From NCBI GenBank assembly GCA_900766045.1, contig CAAFTW010000004.1:1-24352 (forward strand): DNA of 24,352 nucleotides, written 5' to 3'. Source of the DNA: Clostridia bacterium (lineage in GTDB: Bacteria > Bacillota > Clostridia > Peptostreptococcales > Anaerovoracaceae). Below the pieces are notes generated by a model that saw only the letters and a list, made by a program, of their open reading frames with translations, was not told the origin of the DNA and did no database searches. A program made the translations under genes and the position numbers. Positions 1 to 7,665 of the stretch are shown one piece after another (position 1 is the stretch's first letter; each line of letters starts with the position of its first letter).

Positions 1-657
1 GAGAATGCAGTAATAGAGCTTGCGGATGACCGGATCTTCTTAAGAAGAAAAGCGCTGAGTGAAAGCGGAATTGCTTCCGGACTGATCCGGATGAACGGGC
101 AGACGGTCGGAGTCATTGCCAATGAAAACCCAGAAGTTTCTGCAAAGGGACTGAGAGAAGCTGCAGAGTGGCTGCGCTTCTGCGGGGCTTTCCGGATTCC
201 TATGCTCACGATCTGTGAGGCCTCGTCCTTCAATAGGGATGAAAGGAACGCAGCACATCTGCTTTATTCCTGCCGCGAACTGATCTTCGCAAAAGCATGT
301 GTCGAATCGGGAACGGTCACCATTATCAAAAAAGCGGAAGGCCTTCCGGGAATGCTGTTTGCAGGCCGCAGTGCGGACAGCGATCTGATCCTTGCAGAGA
401 CAGATGCGGAAGTTAAGGTCATGGACAGCAGGGCGGCCGCGGAAATCCTTGGCGGAAATGCAGAAGAATTTGGTGCGGAACAGAACAGCCTTCAGGCGGC
501 GGAGAACCGCGGACTTATCGATCTGGTCGTAAGGCCGGAGGAGATGAGGCAGCAGGTATGCGGAGCATTCGAGATGCAGTTTTCCGGCAGTGCCTATTCC
601 CTTGCTGATCAGGCTTTGTCCGCGGAAAGGAAGAGAGCATGGAGCATCAGAAAGTAG
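1..657 (+). CDS. Carboxyltransferase subunit, 12S/MmdA-like, divergent (5' end outside window)
   Basis: An open frame runs in from base 1 and stops at 655-657, so only the C-terminal 218 residues are visible. They resemble the C-terminal crotonase-fold half of acyl-CoA carboxyltransferases (MmdA, PccB, transcarboxylase 12S). The visible pattern is a strand reading GQTVGVIANENP, a FRIPMLTI strand, a helix starting AAHLLYS, and a late GLIDLVVRPEEMR segment. The family would use this subunit to move CO2 between biotin and an acyl-CoA. Two conserved parts look altered: the usual DVPGF-type loop reads CEASSF, and the usual KAYGGAY oxyanion segment reads KKAEGLPGMLF. The usual KHGN-type C-terminal tail is also absent. 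It lies directly upstream of a biotin carrier and a 5S-like enzyme and overlaps the next small gene by 19 bp, so it belongs to that operon. The family is fairly sure. Whether it is active, and on which substrate, is not. Confidence 0.7.
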   Translation, partial: ENAVIELADDRIFLRRKALSESGIASGLIRMNGQTVGVIANENPEVSAKGLREAAEWLRFCGAFRIPMLTICEASSFNRDERNAAHLLYSCRELIFAKACVESGTVTIIKKAEGLPGMLFAGRSADSDLILAETDAEVKVMDSRAAAEILGGNAEEFGAEQNSLQAAENRGLIDLVVRPEEMRQQVCGAFEMQFSGSAYSLADQALSAERKRAWSIRK

Positions 658-791
658 AACTGGATGGCGAACTGCTTGCGGTGATTGCCGCTGCTGCGGT
701 TCAGGCTTACTGGGAAGACTGCGGAGCAGAAAATGTTCTGGATGACGACATCATCGTCCGGTCGATCCGGCGGATAAGAAGATTGAGGTAG
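639..791 (+). CDS. Small subunit-like protein of biotin-dependent decarboxylase/carboxylase (50 aa)
   Basis: This short gene starts at ATG 639 behind a GGAAAGGAAG ribosome binding site and ends at TAG 789-791. It overlaps the end of the upstream carboxyltransferase gene by 19 bp and stops 4 bp before the biotin carrier gene, which is typical translational coupling. The product has an alanine-rich helix (LLAVIAAAAVQAYW) and ends in a basic VRSIRRIRRLR stretch. The helix plus VRSIRR-type ending resembles the C-terminal part of OadG/gamma-like small subunits in sodium-pump decarboxylase operons, as recalled from family knowledge. The N-terminal membrane helix of true OadG is missing, so this one looks soluble. 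A structural role that helps hold the carboxyltransferase complex together is an inference. The gene call is well supported by spacing and overlap. The family assignment is tentative. Confidence 0.65.
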   Translation: MEHQKVELDGELLAVIAAAAVQAYWEDCGAENVLDDDIIVRSIRRIRRLR

Positions 792-795
792 AATA

Positions 796-1215
796 ATGAA
801 AGAATATATTATTACGGTTAATGGCGTGTCATACGAGGTGACGGTTGAGGAAAAGGCTGCCGGAGGAAAGAGAAGGTCCGCTGCAGCTGCTCCTGCAGTT
901 CAGAAAAGCAGAGAAGTTCCTGCAGCAAAACCGGAAGAGTCTGCGCCTGCTTCTGCGCCTCAGCCATCTGCAGCTCCTTCTCCTGCGCCAGCCGATGACG
1001 GATCTGCCGAGAATGTGGCTGCCCCGATGCCGGGAAAAGTCCTGCGGGTGCTGAAACATGAAGGTGAGACCGTAGAGGCGGGAGAAACCGTTCTGGTTCT
1101 TGAAGCCATGAAAATGGAAAATGAAATTCAGTCTCCGGTTGCGGGAACCATCGTTTACACGGCAGCAGAAGGTGAAGCTGTGGAGATGGGAAGCACACTG
1201 GTGAAGATTAAATAG
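796..1215 (+). CDS. Biotin carboxyl carrier protein (transcarboxylase 1.3S / OadG-type biotin domain)
   Basis: This 139-residue protein carries the biotin that shuttles CO2 between two carboxyltransferase sites. Residues 1-20 form the short MKEYIITVNG-type start seen in 1.3S and related carriers. Residues 28-70 are a flexible Ala/Pro-rich linker. Residues 72-139 form a biotinyl/lipoyl domain with the AAPMPG start and the EAMKMENE motif, in which Lys106 is the expected biotinylation site. Length and layout are close to the 123-residue Propionibacterium 1.3S subunit. It begins 4 bp after the 50-residue gene and ends 9 bp before the 5S-like gene, so the three should be co-translated. Biotinylation needs a BirA ligase, which is not in this window. 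The carrier function is near certain. Which complex it serves depends on its neighbours. Confidence 0.93.
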   Translation: MKEYIITVNGVSYEVTVEEKAAGGKRRSAAAAPAVQKSREVPAAKPEESAPASAPQPSAAPSPAPADDGSAENVAAPMPGKVLRVLKHEGETVEAGETVLVLEAMKMENEIQSPVAGTIVYTAAEGEAVEMGSTLVKIK

Positions 1216-1224
1216 GAGGCGGAC

Positions 1225-2625
1225 ATGGGAAAGGTAAAAATTACGGAAGCCGTACTCCGTGACGCGCATCAGTCGCTGATTGCAACCAGGATGCCGAGTG
1301 AGGAGATGGAGCCGGTTCTAGATCTGATGGATGAGATCGGTTATTATTCGGTCGAGTGCTGGGGCGGCGCGACTTTCGACGCCTGCCTGCGCTTTTTGAA
1401 GGAGGACCCATGGGAGCGTCTGCGTATGATGAAGCGGCACTTTAAGCACACTCCGCTGCAGATGCTCTTCCGCGGACAGAATATCCTCGGCTACAATCAT
1501 TACGCTGATGATGTGGTAGAATATTTCGTACAGAAGTCGATCGCCAACGGAATCGATATCATCCGGATTTTCGACTGCCTGAACGATCTCAGAAATCTCA
1601 GGACGGCAGTAAATGCCGCGAAAAAGGAAGGCGGACACGTGCAGATCGCCCTGTCTTATACGCTGGGCGAAGCGTATGACTTAAAGTACTGGGAGACGCT
1701 GGCAGGAAGAATTGAGGAAATGGGCGCGGATTCCCTGTGCATCAAGGATATGGCGGGCCTTCTGGTTCCGCAGGACGCGGAGAAGCTGGTCAAAGCCCTG
1801 AAGAGGGGAACCTCTCTTCCAGTCGACATTCACACCCATTACACGTCTGGAATGGCAGCGATGTCCTGTCTGAAAGCGGTAGAAGCTGGAGCGGACATCA
1901 TCGACACAGCTTCTGCGCCATTCGCTCTCGGCACATCCCAGCCGGCAACGGATGTCATGGTCAGGGCTCTTCAGGGCGGCCCGAATGACACGGGACTTGA
2001 CCTTAAGAAAATCATGCAGGTTTCTGACTATTTCAAACCATACCGTGAGGAATGCCTGAAAAACGGACTGATGAGCACCAAGGTTCTGGGCGTCAATGTC
2101 AATACGCTGAAATATCAGGTTCCGGGCGGAATGCTGTCCAACCTGATCAGTCAGCTGCATCAGGCAGGGCAGGACGGAAGACTGGAGGAAGTTCTGGAAG
2201 AAGTTCCGCGTGTGAGAGAAGATCTGGGCGAGCCGCCGCTGGTAACTCCGTCCTCACAGATCGTGGGAACCCAGGCCGTTCTGAACGTCCTGACCGGAGA
2301 ACGCTATAAGATGGTGCCAAACGAAACAAAGAAGCTGGTCAAAGGCGAGTTCGGTCAGACCGTGCGTCCGATGAAGGAATCCGTTGTGAAAAAGATTCTG
2401 AAAGCGGGAGAAGAACGCATTACAGACCGCCCGGCAGACCATATTCCTCCACAGATGGAGAAATTCATTGAAGAAAGCGCGCCATGGGCGGAGCAGCCGG
2501 AAGACGCATTGTCCTATGCGCTGTTCCCGCAGGTTGCTGAAGAATTCTTCAAGTACAGAAGAGCCCAGCAGACTGGTCTTTCCGCCATGGCGATGGACAA
2601 AAGGAATAAAGCGTATCCGCTTTAG
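1225..2625 (+). CDS. Oxaloacetate/pyruvate carboxyltransferase (OadA alpha / transcarboxylase 5S-like)
   Basis: This 466-residue TIM-barrel enzyme belongs to the family of oxaloacetate decarboxylase alpha, pyruvate carboxylase CT domain and transcarboxylase 5S. It moves a carboxyl group between oxaloacetate and biotin, leaving or using pyruvate. The metal-site and catalytic signature is visible: RDAHQS at 12-17, IKDMAG with the to-be-carbamylated Lys174, and HTHYTSG with His203 and His205. RGQNILGYNHY and RIFDCLND are also typical. There is no C-terminal biotin domain, because biotin is supplied by the separate carrier just upstream. This is the arrangement of the 5S subunit (about 505 residues in Propionibacterium) rather than of a fused OadA. 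A GGAGG site precedes ATG 1225. The sodium-pump beta subunit usually found with OadA is not present downstream, where glycerate kinase follows. The reaction class is secure. Decarboxylase versus transcarboxylase remains open. Confidence 0.9.
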   Translation: MGKVKITEAVLRDAHQSLIATRMPSEEMEPVLDLMDEIGYYSVECWGGATFDACLRFLKEDPWERLRMMKRHFKHTPLQMLFRGQNILGYNHYADDVVEYFVQKSIANGIDIIRIFDCLNDLRNLRTAVNAAKKEGGHVQIALSYTLGEAYDLKYWETLAGRIEEMGADSLCIKDMAGLLVPQDAEKLVKALKRGTSLPVDIHTHYTSGMAAMSCLKAVEAGADIIDTASAPFALGTSQPATDVMVRALQGGPNDTGLDLKKIMQVSDYFKPYREECLKNGLMSTKVLGVNVNTLKYQVPGGMLSNLISQLHQAGQDGRLEEVLEEVPRVREDLGEPPLVTPSSQIVGTQAVLNVLTGERYKMVPNETKKLVKGEFGQTVRPMKESVVKKILKAGEERITDRPADHIPPQMEKFIEESAPWAEQPEDALSYALFPQVAEEFFKYRRAQQTGLSAMAMDKRNKAYPL

Positions 2626-2645
2626 AAGCAAGGAGTGACATTCGA

Positions 2646-3785
2646 ATGAAAATCGTGATTGCGATAGATTCTTTTAAAGGCTGCATGACATCTTCGCAGG
2701 CAGGAGAAGCCGCAAAGACCGGAATCCTGCGCGTTCTTCCGGATGCTGATGTAATTGTGCGTCCGATGGCAGACGGAGGCGAGGGCACGGTAGATGCTCT
2801 TGCTGCCGGTCGGGTAAAAGAAGACGCCGCTGCAGAAGTTCAGGGGCCTCTGGGGGACCCGGTCAGCGCTAAGTATGCGGTTCTGGACGGAAGTACTGCC
2901 GTCATGGAAATGTCCGCAGCATCAGGAATTACCCTGGTCAGAAAAGATCAGCTGAATCCATATAAAACATCGACCTATGGCGTCGGACAGATGATTAAAG
3001 ACGCCCTGGACCGGGGATGCAGGGAAATCATCCTCGGAATCGGCGGAAGCGCGACCAATGACGGCGGCGCAGGAATGCTGCAGGCACTGGGCTTTGACCT
3101 TCTCGATGAAGAGGGCAGTCCGATTCCCCTCGGAGCAGAAGGACTTGGAAAACTTTCAGAAATCCGCACAGAAAACGCGGATTCAAGGCTTTCTGAATGC
3201 CGAATTCGTGTGGTTTCTGACGTGGGAAATCCACTGACCGGCGAGCAGGGATCCAGCGCTGTGTTCGGCCCGCAGAAAGGCGCGACGCCGGAGATGGTAA
3301 AGCTGCTTGACCAGTGGCTTTCCCATTATGCAGAAGTATCCTCAGCATGCGTGAAAGATGCCGATCCGGATTATCCGGGAAGCGGCGCGGCAGGCGGGCT
3401 GGGCTTTGCGCTGAGAACCTTCCTGAATGCAGAGCTGGTTCCGGGTGTCGACCTGGTTCTTGATTTCACCGGCATGGAGGAAGTCGTAAAAGACGCAGAT
3501 TATCTGATTACCGGAGAAGGGCAGCTGGACCGCCAGACCGTCATGGGCAAGGCACCGTCTGGAATTGCCGGCCTCGGGAAAAAATACGACATTCCGGTAC
3601 TGGCATTTTCTGGAAGTGTGACCGATGACGCCAGATACTGCAATGAGCACGGTATCACTGCATTCTTTCCGATCCTCCGCCGCATCTGCAGCCTGGAAGA
3701 GGCTATGGACACAGAGACTGCGCAGAAGAACATGGCCGACACTGCAGAGCAGGTTTTCCGTGTAATTTCCGCGGGACAAAAGTAA
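2646..3785 (+). CDS. glxK: Glycerate kinase, GlxK/GarK family
   Basis: This 379-residue cytoplasmic enzyme phosphorylates D-glycerate with ATP; members of this family usually make 2-phosphoglycerate (EC 2.7.1.165). The N-terminus MKIVIAIDSFKG, the RPMADGGEGT motif at about 40-50, and the GIGGSATNDGGAGML motif at about 135-149 are hallmarks of the family. SGAAGGLGFAL near 257 and the TGEGQLDRQT segment near 298 are also typical. The length matches the usual 370-385 residues. It starts 20 bp after the 5S-like gene with an AAGGAGT ribosome binding site, so it probably shares that transcript, and a hairpin follows its stop. Its product enters glycolysis just above PEP, which fits the neighbouring PEP carboxykinase and oxaloacetate enzymes. 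The 2- versus 3-phosphoglycerate product cannot be decided from sequence alone. Confidence 0.94.
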   Translation: MKIVIAIDSFKGCMTSSQAGEAAKTGILRVLPDADVIVRPMADGGEGTVDALAAGRVKEDAAAEVQGPLGDPVSAKYAVLDGSTAVMEMSAASGITLVRKDQLNPYKTSTYGVGQMIKDALDRGCREIILGIGGSATNDGGAGMLQALGFDLLDEEGSPIPLGAEGLGKLSEIRTENADSRLSECRIRVVSDVGNPLTGEQGSSAVFGPQKGATPEMVKLLDQWLSHYAEVSSACVKDADPDYPGSGAAGGLGFALRTFLNAELVPGVDLVLDFTGMEEVVKDADYLITGEGQLDRQTVMGKAPSGIAGLGKKYDIPVLAFSGSVTDDARYCNEHGITAFFPILRRICSLEEAMDTETAQKNMADTAEQVFRVISAGQK

Positions 3786-3801
3786 TCCGGCAAGGAAATA
3801 T

Positions 3802-3838
3802 CTGACCGGCCGGCAGACGAAAAGTGCCGGCTGGTCAG
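3802..3838 (+). terminator. Hairpin after glycerate kinase, probable operon end
   Basis: The arms CTGACCGGCCGGCA (3802-3815) and TGCCGGCTGGTCAG (3825-3838) form a 14-position stem with one G-T wobble around a 9-nt loop. The stem starts 16 bp after the stop codon. The following bases (GATTAATAATACC) are AT-rich but not a clean T-run, so it may terminate only in part or protect the 3' end. Confidence 0.55.
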
Positions 3839-3922
3839 GATTAATAATACCTTCTCTGCCTTAATAGAAAAAGACGAATTAAATTGGTTGTTTGAAATAA
3901 TATTGATTTGGAGAAAAGAAAT

Positions 3923-5503
3923 ATGAATACATTTGGTTTAGAGGAACTGGGAATTATCCATCCGAAAGCAGTATACCGTAATCTCTCTCCGGCAGAGCTG
4001 ACACAGATCGCCCTGAGAAGGGGAGAGGGCATACTGAGTGATACCGGTGCCCTGGTGGTTCAGACTGGTAAATATACAGGCCGCTCCCCAAAAGATAAAT
4101 TCATCGTGGATACAGAAGGGGTTCATGATCAGATTAACTGGGGAAAGGTCAACGTTCCGATCAGCAGAGAGGCCTTCAATCAGATCAAAGGCAAAATGGC
4201 CGCTTATCTTCAGGACCGGGAAATCTTCATTTTTGATGGAATGGCAGGAGCCGATCCGCACTGCACCAAGAAGTTCCGCATCATCAATGAGCTGGCCAGC
4301 GAAAACCTGTTTATCCGGAATCTCCTGATCCGTCCGACCGATGAAGAGCTGGAAAATTACGGCGACGCAGACTTTACGATCATTGTGGCACCAGGATTTA
4401 AGTGTATTCCGGAAATCGACGGCACCCATTCAGAGGCCTTTATCGGAATCGATTATGAGGCAAAAATGGTTCTGATCGCAGGTTCTCAGTATGCGGGAGA
4501 AATTAAAAAGAGCGTCTTCTCCGTCATGAATTATCTGATGCCATTTGAAGACGTGCTTCCGATGCACTGCTCCGCCAATATGGATCCGGAAACAGGCGAT
4601 ACCGCAGTATTCTTCGGCCTTTCCGGAACAGGAAAAACCACACTTTCCGCGGATCCATCAAGACTTCTGATCGGAGACGATGAGCACGGCTGGTCCGATC
4701 GTGGAATTTTCAACTTCGAAGGTGGATGCTATGCCAAGTGCATTGACTTGGAAGAAGAGAAAGAGCCGGATATCTATCACGCCATCCGCTTCGGAAGCGT
4801 CGTGGAAAACGTTATCCTGAATGACCGCCATCAGCCGGATTACAGCGATAACTCCATCACAGACAATACCCGTGTCGGCTATCCGATTGAATATATCCCG
4901 AATGCAGCGATCCCGGGCGTCGGAGGAATTCCGTCGGTGATCATTTTCCTGACTGCAGACAGCTTCGGCGTCCTTCCTCCAATCAGCAGACTGTCAAAAG
5001 AGGCCGCGATGTATCATTTCGTAACCGGCTTCACCTCCAAAGTCGCAGGAACAGAGCGCGGCATCACCGAGCCGGTTCCGACATTCTCAACCCTGTTTGG
5101 TCAGCCGTTTATGCCGCTCGATCCGAACGTTTACGCGAAAATGCTTGGTGAAAAAATCGAAAAATACCAGACCAGAGTTTATCTGATCAACACCGGATGG
5201 ACTGGCGGATCATACGGCACAGGCTCCAGAATGAAACTGCGCTACACCAGAGCCATGGTCACCGCTGCACTCAATGGAGAAATTGAAAACGCCGAATTCA
5301 AACACGACGATTTATTCAATCTCGACATTCCGCAGTCCTGCAGCAATGTTCCATCCGAAGTCATGAATCCGCGCGACACTTGGGCAGATAAAGAGGCCTA
5401 CGACCAGACCGCCCGCCGTCTCGCCGGAATGTTTAAGAAAAACTTTGATGAAAATTATCCAGACATGGATAAAGAAATCGCAGAGGCTGGACCGAGAGGT
5501 TAG
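3923..5503 (+). CDS. pckA: Phosphoenolpyruvate carboxykinase (ATP)
   Basis: This 526-residue cytoplasmic enzyme (EC 4.1.1.49) interconverts oxaloacetate plus ATP with PEP, CO2 and ADP. In fermenting anaerobes it often runs toward oxaloacetate to save the energy of the PEP bond. Visible motifs are the substrate loop TGRSPKDKFIV near the N-terminus, the P-loop GLSGTGKTTLS at about 232-242, the kinase-2/metal site LIGDDEHGW just after it, and the C-terminal adenine-binding TGGSYGTGSRMKL region. The start was set at ATG 3923, with GGAG at 3910-3913 nine bases upstream. A TTG at 3908 is in frame but would overlap that site. The gene is complete and of normal length. It follows the glycerate kinase hairpin, so it may have its own promoter in 3840-3905, though no convincing -35/-10 pair was found there. 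It ends in strong terminator hairpins. Confidence 0.97.
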   Translation: MNTFGLEELGIIHPKAVYRNLSPAELTQIALRRGEGILSDTGALVVQTGKYTGRSPKDKFIVDTEGVHDQINWGKVNVPISREAFNQIKGKMAAYLQDREIFIFDGMAGADPHCTKKFRIINELASENLFIRNLLIRPTDEELENYGDADFTIIVAPGFKCIPEIDGTHSEAFIGIDYEAKMVLIAGSQYAGEIKKSVFSVMNYLMPFEDVLPMHCSANMDPETGDTAVFFGLSGTGKTTLSADPSRLLIGDDEHGWSDRGIFNFEGGCYAKCIDLEEEKEPDIYHAIRFGSVVENVILNDRHQPDYSDNSITDNTRVGYPIEYIPNAAIPGVGGIPSVIIFLTADSFGVLPPISRLSKEAAMYHFVTGFTSKVAGTERGITEPVPTFSTLFGQPFMPLDPNVYAKMLGEKIEKYQTRVYLINTGWTGGSYGTGSRMKLRYTRAMVTAALNGEIENAEFKHDDLFNLDIPQSCSNVPSEVMNPRDTWADKEAYDQTARRLAGMFKKNFDENYPDMDKEIAEAGPRG

Positions 5504-5507
5504 CCCG

Positions 5508-5586
5508 CTGATTTTTCAGTCAAAAATCAGAATAACAGAACAGAGCCACGGCGCAGTAGGAGAACCGCATCATGGCTCTGTTTTTT
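5508..5586 (+). terminator. Double-hairpin terminator after pckA (possibly bidirectional)
   Basis: Two hairpins follow the pckA stop. The first, 5508-5530, pairs CTGATTTTT with AAAAATCAG. The second pairs AACAGAGCCA (5539-5548) with TGGCTCTGTT (5573-5582) and runs into six T residues at 5581-5586. The next gene is convergent and ends at 5614, and the reverse strand also has a T-rich tail (TGTTCTGTTATT), so the structure may stop transcription from both sides. Confidence 0.85.
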
Positions 5587-5613
5587 CGTGTTCTTCTGTT
5601 ACCCTCCGGTGTT

Positions 5614-6537
5614 TTACAGCATCTTGTTATTATCCATGATGAAGGGATGCGCCGTCGGCTGATTCTGATCTACATCATAGGTTTTCAGCAGATAGGCCTT
5701 CAGATCCTTCTTCGAGCTGAACTTTACCGCCTGATAAGGCGACTCGAACGCCAGCTTCTCAATAAACAGGTATCCGCTGCCCGACTTCACTAGCACGCCC
5801 GTGTGGCCGATGAAGAGGTAATCCTCGCTCTTGGAAAAATACGAGTGCATGACCACAGAAATCAGCTTCGCCTTCCCGGTCTTGAAACTCACCCCACGCT
5901 TCTTCCATGCCGCCAGCAGCTTCTTCTCATGAACACTCTGCTTCTTTGTCAGCGTTGTCGTCACCGGCGCGTAGAAGGACAGAAACTGCTTCTTCGATGC
6001 TGCAGACAGGAAGGAATACGGTGTCTCCGACAAGGCCTCCTTGTCAAGGAATAAGGTGGTGTATTTATCCTTTGCGTAATTCTGTACCGCAATTTTTCCG
6101 TTCAGCAGGCTGTAAGCAGTGATTCTGCAATTGTTACCCGGAAAGGTCGTGTACTTTTTCTCCCAGAGCTGGGACTGCTTCACATCGTTGTACTTCGGAA
6201 GCGTGTTTTCCATCGTCTTAAAACCGGATTTAACCAGTCCCGTTCCTTTGATCGTTTTGTTATAGTCATTGACGTTCTTCAGGAAATTAGAGATGTTCTT
6301 CTGGGAAATCCCTGCGGCAGAAAGCGCCCTGATGACTTTCTTCTGCGATGACTTGTCATACATATTCGAGTAGGAATATGTGAAGGATGAGCTGGCCGAT
6401 GTCGATGAGCTTTTCGCGGATGAAGCGGAAGTGGCTGCATGCGCAGTAACAGGAAGCGCTAAAGTGGAAAACAGCAGCGTCGCGGCGGTGATTCCGATGA
6501 GAATTTTTCTAGATACTTTTCTGCTTGTATGATTCAT
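5614..6537 (-). CDS. Secreted protein, DUF4300-like, possible papain-fold hydrolase
   Basis: The 307-residue product has a classic signal peptide: basic MNHTSRKVSRK, a hydrophobic core to about residue 30, and an AHA-A cleavage site at about 34/35. A Ser/Ala/Thr-rich linker follows (35-55). The mature domain has segments I associate with the DUF4300 family, including GNNCRITAYSLL around Cys137 and FIGHTGVLV around His245, and length fits that family. The family name is from memory and not verified. The single cysteine at the start of a helix, a later His on a strand and Glu260 soon after would fit a Cys-His-Glu papain-type site, but this is inference. AGAAGG precedes the start. A TATACT -10-like box lies upstream at 6573-6578 (reverse strand) without a good -35. 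The GNAT gene lies 86 bp upstream on the same strand. There is no anchor motif, so release outside the cell is likely. Confidence 0.8.
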   Translation of the reverse strand: MNHTSRKVSRKILIGITAATLLFSTLALPVTAHAATSASSAKSSSTSASSSFTYSYSNMYDKSSQKKVIRALSAAGISQKNISNFLKNVNDYNKTIKGTGLVKSGFKTMENTLPKYNDVKQSQLWEKKYTTFPGNNCRITAYSLLNGKIAVQNYAKDKYTTLFLDKEALSETPYSFLSAASKKQFLSFYAPVTTTLTKKQSVHEKKLLAAWKKRGVSFKTGKAKLISVVMHSYFSKSEDYLFIGHTGVLVKSGSGYLFIEKLAFESPYQAVKFSSKKDLKAYLLKTYDVDQNQPTAHPFIMDNNKML

Positions 6538-6623
6538 AAAGGCCTTCTTTCAGATTTGATTGTCTGTTCGTCAGTATAGCATATGCCCAGAAGCGGGAAA
6601 AGCTGTAGTTATTCCCAGTGATA

Positions 6624-7292
6624 TTAATCTGCTGAGGATATCGGCGCCAGTATGCCGGCAAAAATCTCCTGCTCCCGGCTGAGCTTCTGGAAGATATCTT
6701 TCAGCGAAGAAGTGTCCAGTGGGCCTCCTGTGCAGCAGACTTCAAAATGGTCACCTGAGAGCACGGTATAGAATCCGGTTTCGTGGAAACCGTTTCTAAG
6801 ATAGAGCGCCTTGCGGCGCTTTCTGATCCCATAATTTTCCGCGGCCGGGTCCAGAAACTCAAAATCGAGAACCGACTGCCGCGGCAGATTACGGGCGATG
6901 ATCCTTGCGATTATTTTTTGTCCGAGACCATGAGAGCGCATGGATGGCATGATGGCCAGGTAGGTGTGATAGGCGGTATGGCGGTTGACCAGAGACTGAG
7001 AAAATCCCGCCAGTTCTCCGCGATAGTACCAGGCGAGCGCCTCTCCGCCGATCACGCGGCAGACCCGGATCATTTCCGGGATGGACATGTATTCGCTGAA
7101 AGGGAAGGCCTCCAGGTTGAGCGCCTCAAGGTCCGGAATTTCCGTCGATGAATCCTGCAGCCGGAAACATCTTATGGAGCTTCTATCGTCTGTGCCGGAC
7201 TGCAATTCCGCCGCTCCCTGATTCTGCGGGTTCTCGTTCTGCTGATCGGTCATGTGATTGCTTGTGAAATGGCTGTTTTCCGTCGTTTTCAT
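6624..7292 (-). CDS. GNAT-family N-acetyltransferase
   Basis: This 222-residue protein has the GNAT fold that transfers an acetyl group from acetyl-CoA to an amine. The acetyl-CoA pyrophosphate loop is visible as RSHGLGQKIIARII, about two-thirds through the protein (motif A, R-x-x-G-x-G/A). It follows a strand ending in TYLAIMP, and a late ALYLRNGFHETG segment is the usual C-terminal motif B. The first 40 residues are Gln/Asn-rich and low in complexity, outside the domain, and may be disordered. The start at 7292 is supported by AAGGAG eleven bases upstream. The substrate cannot be predicted. The gene lies upstream of the secreted DUF4300-like gene on the same strand, with an 86-bp gap, so co-transcription is possible but unproven. 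Confidence 0.85.
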   Translation of the reverse strand: MKTTENSHFTSNHMTDQQNENPQNQGAAELQSGTDDRSSIRCFRLQDSSTEIPDLEALNLEAFPFSEYMSIPEMIRVCRVIGGEALAWYYRGELAGFSQSLVNRHTAYHTYLAIMPSMRSHGLGQKIIARIIARNLPRQSVLDFEFLDPAAENYGIRKRRKALYLRNGFHETGFYTVLSGDHFEVCCTGGPLDTSSLKDIFQKLSREQEIFAGILAPISSAD

Positions 7293-7665
7293 GTTCTTCG
7301 ATTCTCCTTATTTTATGGATGTGCCGACTGCTTCGGGAATGCTGCGAAGCTTCCAGTTATTCCTGTACAGCACACTTCCGGTTTCCGGCATAGTCAATTA
7401 TCAGTTGATGAGATTAAAATCATTATAGCTTCTGCGCACAGGGAGTGTCCAGGGATGGAGAATCCATCGGCCGGGGATATGCGCTGTATACTGTATTCGG
7501 AATGCGGCAAAGTATCCCTGGCAAGAGTCAGGACAAAATGTGAAATTAGGAGTCAATTTCCCGCAGGCTTGAAATGAAGGAATTACTGTGCACCGCCAGA
7601 TTCAGCGTGAAAATCAGTTCTTTCAGGCTGTCAGCGAATCTGAGGGACTAAAACGCGCACATCTG
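7293..7665. other. Gene-free stretch between the GNAT and nuclease-like genes
   Basis: These 373 bp hold the ribosome binding site of the GNAT gene and presumably its promoter. A TTGACT box at 7392-7397 (reverse strand) has no convincing -10 partner. No repeat, RNA gene or credible small gene was recognised. The short open frames here look random. Confidence 0.5.

Noticed and set aside
3908..3922. TTG start for pckA fifteen bases upstream of the chosen ATG
   Set aside because: It overlaps the GGAG site that is well spaced for ATG 3923.
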